This document shows, one piece after another, positions 62,828 through 64,000 of a stretch of DNA of 64,000 nucleotides; positions within the stretch are counted from its first letter, which is position 1, and each line of letters opens with the position of its first letter. The translations under genes and the position numbers were made by a program. The notes under the pieces are model-generated. The model did no database searches. It saw only the letters and a program-made list of their open reading frames with translations, and was not told the DNA's origin. The stretch lies in assembly GCA_900618795.1 (NCBI GenBank), contig UYJD01000005.1, forward strand, positions 1,430,430 through 1,494,429. Direction: 5' to 3'. The DNA is from Cyanodermella asteris (Eukaryota; Ascomycota; Lecanoromycetes; Ostropales; Stictidaceae).

Positions 62828-64000
62828 CAGGGCTGAGCAGATCTCGAATTTTGCTTCTCTCGGCAGACGGTTGCAAGTCTGCCGCCGGTGGATTACGTCT
62901 CTCCTTCTGCTATACCCCTTTTCTACCTAGTTTATTCCTTCAGCTGATGTATTCACTTCTGCTATCCTCATACACTCCTTCGCTTTCAGGCTCTTCCGGA
63001 GGCGTCCTGCAATTGCATGGCCATTTACGGGCTGCGGCTCTCAGGAGGGAGCGCTCCTCTGAGGTTCTCTAGAATCCCTTCTCCCTGAACTTGTTGACTT
63101 GCGTTATGTGAGACACAAGATTGCATTGTACTTCTCCCCGTTTGCGGGGTGTGCACTCAATCGCTTGTATGGGCGTACCAAGTCCCAGGCCCAGTGAGAT
63201 CAAGAGCTGTCCGCCATTGTGAACACAAGCTCCACCGAAAGGCCGCCAACACTAGGAGCGACGCGGCTGGCAGCAGTCTGTCAGTGACGAGAGAGAGATG
63301 ACGAGCGCGACATCTCGTCCGGCGTTACTCACGTAACTTGTGAGGTAAACTTGTGCGCGGCGGGCTCGTGCAAGTCGACGTGTCACATGCCGGGTTGCAC
63401 ACTTCCTTCCGTCTTCAGCGATCCGGATGCCCAGGGAAAAGTCTGTATCCAAGAGCCGATAGCTTCCCAGTAGACGAAGGTCATGCCTGATAAGAATAGG
63501 GACTGATCCCGCACAAAAGGCAACTTTTGGGATCTATCAAGATAAAACAGCAATCTAACCTTAGCTAGCATACGGAGGCTCTTTGAGTAAGATTTCCTGA
63601 ACCTCGACAACGCGCCATTGGTCGTCGACACCAACTAACGCGCTACGTGCTTTCACGAGCTCTCTTGCACTGCAAAATGACGTGACGCAAACCTGTGGGC
63701 AAGAATGCTTGCTTTAGGTCAATATCTGACTTCGACAAGTGACTTGTAGCTGGTGCCAATGGGAGCCGGTCTCGTATGCAGTAGCCATGCTGCCCCGGCC
63801 CCTGGTCTTAGATACCAACCAGCGCCAAAAGCGACCCGACCAGGACGATCAGCTGACAATTCAGACGCTGCTGCCGCAAGCCCAACCTCCTAGTATACGA
63901 CAATCAGCGCGACGAGTTCCAGGCCTGATCCACAAAAGCTTCGTCAATCGCAACAGGCGCTCATACACTGTGGAAGTGTCGCGCCAGTGAAGACCTGCAG
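62828..64000. other. Right-end region, mostly unassigned
   Basis: The last 1.17 kb hold the 3' region of the orphan gene and overlapping short frames. The only candidate gene is the doubtful minus-strand one at 63561-63788, reported separately. Confidence 0.35.
63561..63788 (-). CDS. Doubtful small two-exon gene
   Basis: Proposed exons 63744-63788 and 63561-63692 would give 58 residues, starting MATAYETGSHWHQLQ and ending VVEVQEILLKEPPYAS. The second exon (ARELVKARSALVGVDDQW) has a protein-like composition and an acceptor after CCCACAG. The donor is weak (GTCACT), and I know no family. It may instead be the last exon of a different gene. Confidence 0.22.

Noticed and set aside
1-64000. tRNA, rRNA, CRISPR arrays and transposons
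   Set aside because: I scanned by eye for tRNA B-box-like sequence, repeat arrays and transposase or reverse-transcriptase motifs and found none convincing; a covariance-model and repeat search would be needed to exclude them.

Overview
The window is nuclear DNA of a filamentous ascomycete fungus. Genes are compact and dense on both strands, introns are short (about 45-170 bases) with GTRNGT donors, and the coding sequence is moderately GC-rich. The set of core eukaryotic genes is clear: PWP2, a CDC12-type septin, a mitochondrial leucyl-tRNA synthetase, the alpha-3 proteasome subunit, SF3B6/p14, a RAD9/Crb2-type checkpoint protein and PRO2. A class such as Dothideomycetes (black, stress-tolerant fungi) is a plausible inference, but it is not proved by the sequence.

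Layout: 0-15.5 kb is housekeeping DNA. It holds a partial Ser/Pro-rich protein, a secreted Yellow/MRJP-like protein, an MTFP1 homologue, a small stress-type protein, a CoA-binding protein, PWP2 and the septin (head to head), and the mitochondrial LeuRS. From 15.5 to 21.8 kb lies a three-gene mycosporine (UV-screen) biosynthetic cluster: a MysC-like ATP-grasp ligase and a COMT-like O-methyltransferase on the minus strand, and a DDG-synthase-type sugar-phosphate cyclase on the plus strand. A 1.65 kb divergent control region separates the cyclase from the methyltransferase. From 22.5 to 33 kb genes are sparser: a secreted GH20 hexosaminidase, a CAP/PR-1-like secreted protein, gamma-glutamyl-phosphate reductase and an NmrA-like reductase, with 1.2-2 kb non-coding gaps. 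From 33.9 to 58.5 kb is mostly conserved nuclear and membrane machinery: a zinc-binding hypothetical protein, SF3B6, a PHD-JmjC histone demethylase, a STIMATE/TMEM110-like membrane protein, proteasome alpha-3, a forkhead factor, a RAD9-like protein, a pyridoxal-reductase-like aldo-keto reductase and a SulP transporter. From 58.5 to 64 kb looks accessory: an ankyrin-repeat relic broken by a homopolymer frameshift, an orphan 453-residue protein and a doubtful small gene.

How the genes work together: the only clear pathway unit is the mycosporine cluster. The cyclase would make demethyl-4-deoxygadusol from a seven-carbon sugar phosphate, the methyltransferase would give 4-deoxygadusol, and the membrane-anchored ATP-grasp enzyme would join an amino compound to it. 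The remaining genes are functionally independent. Splice sites given below were placed by eye, using reading frame, GT..AG borders and family similarity.
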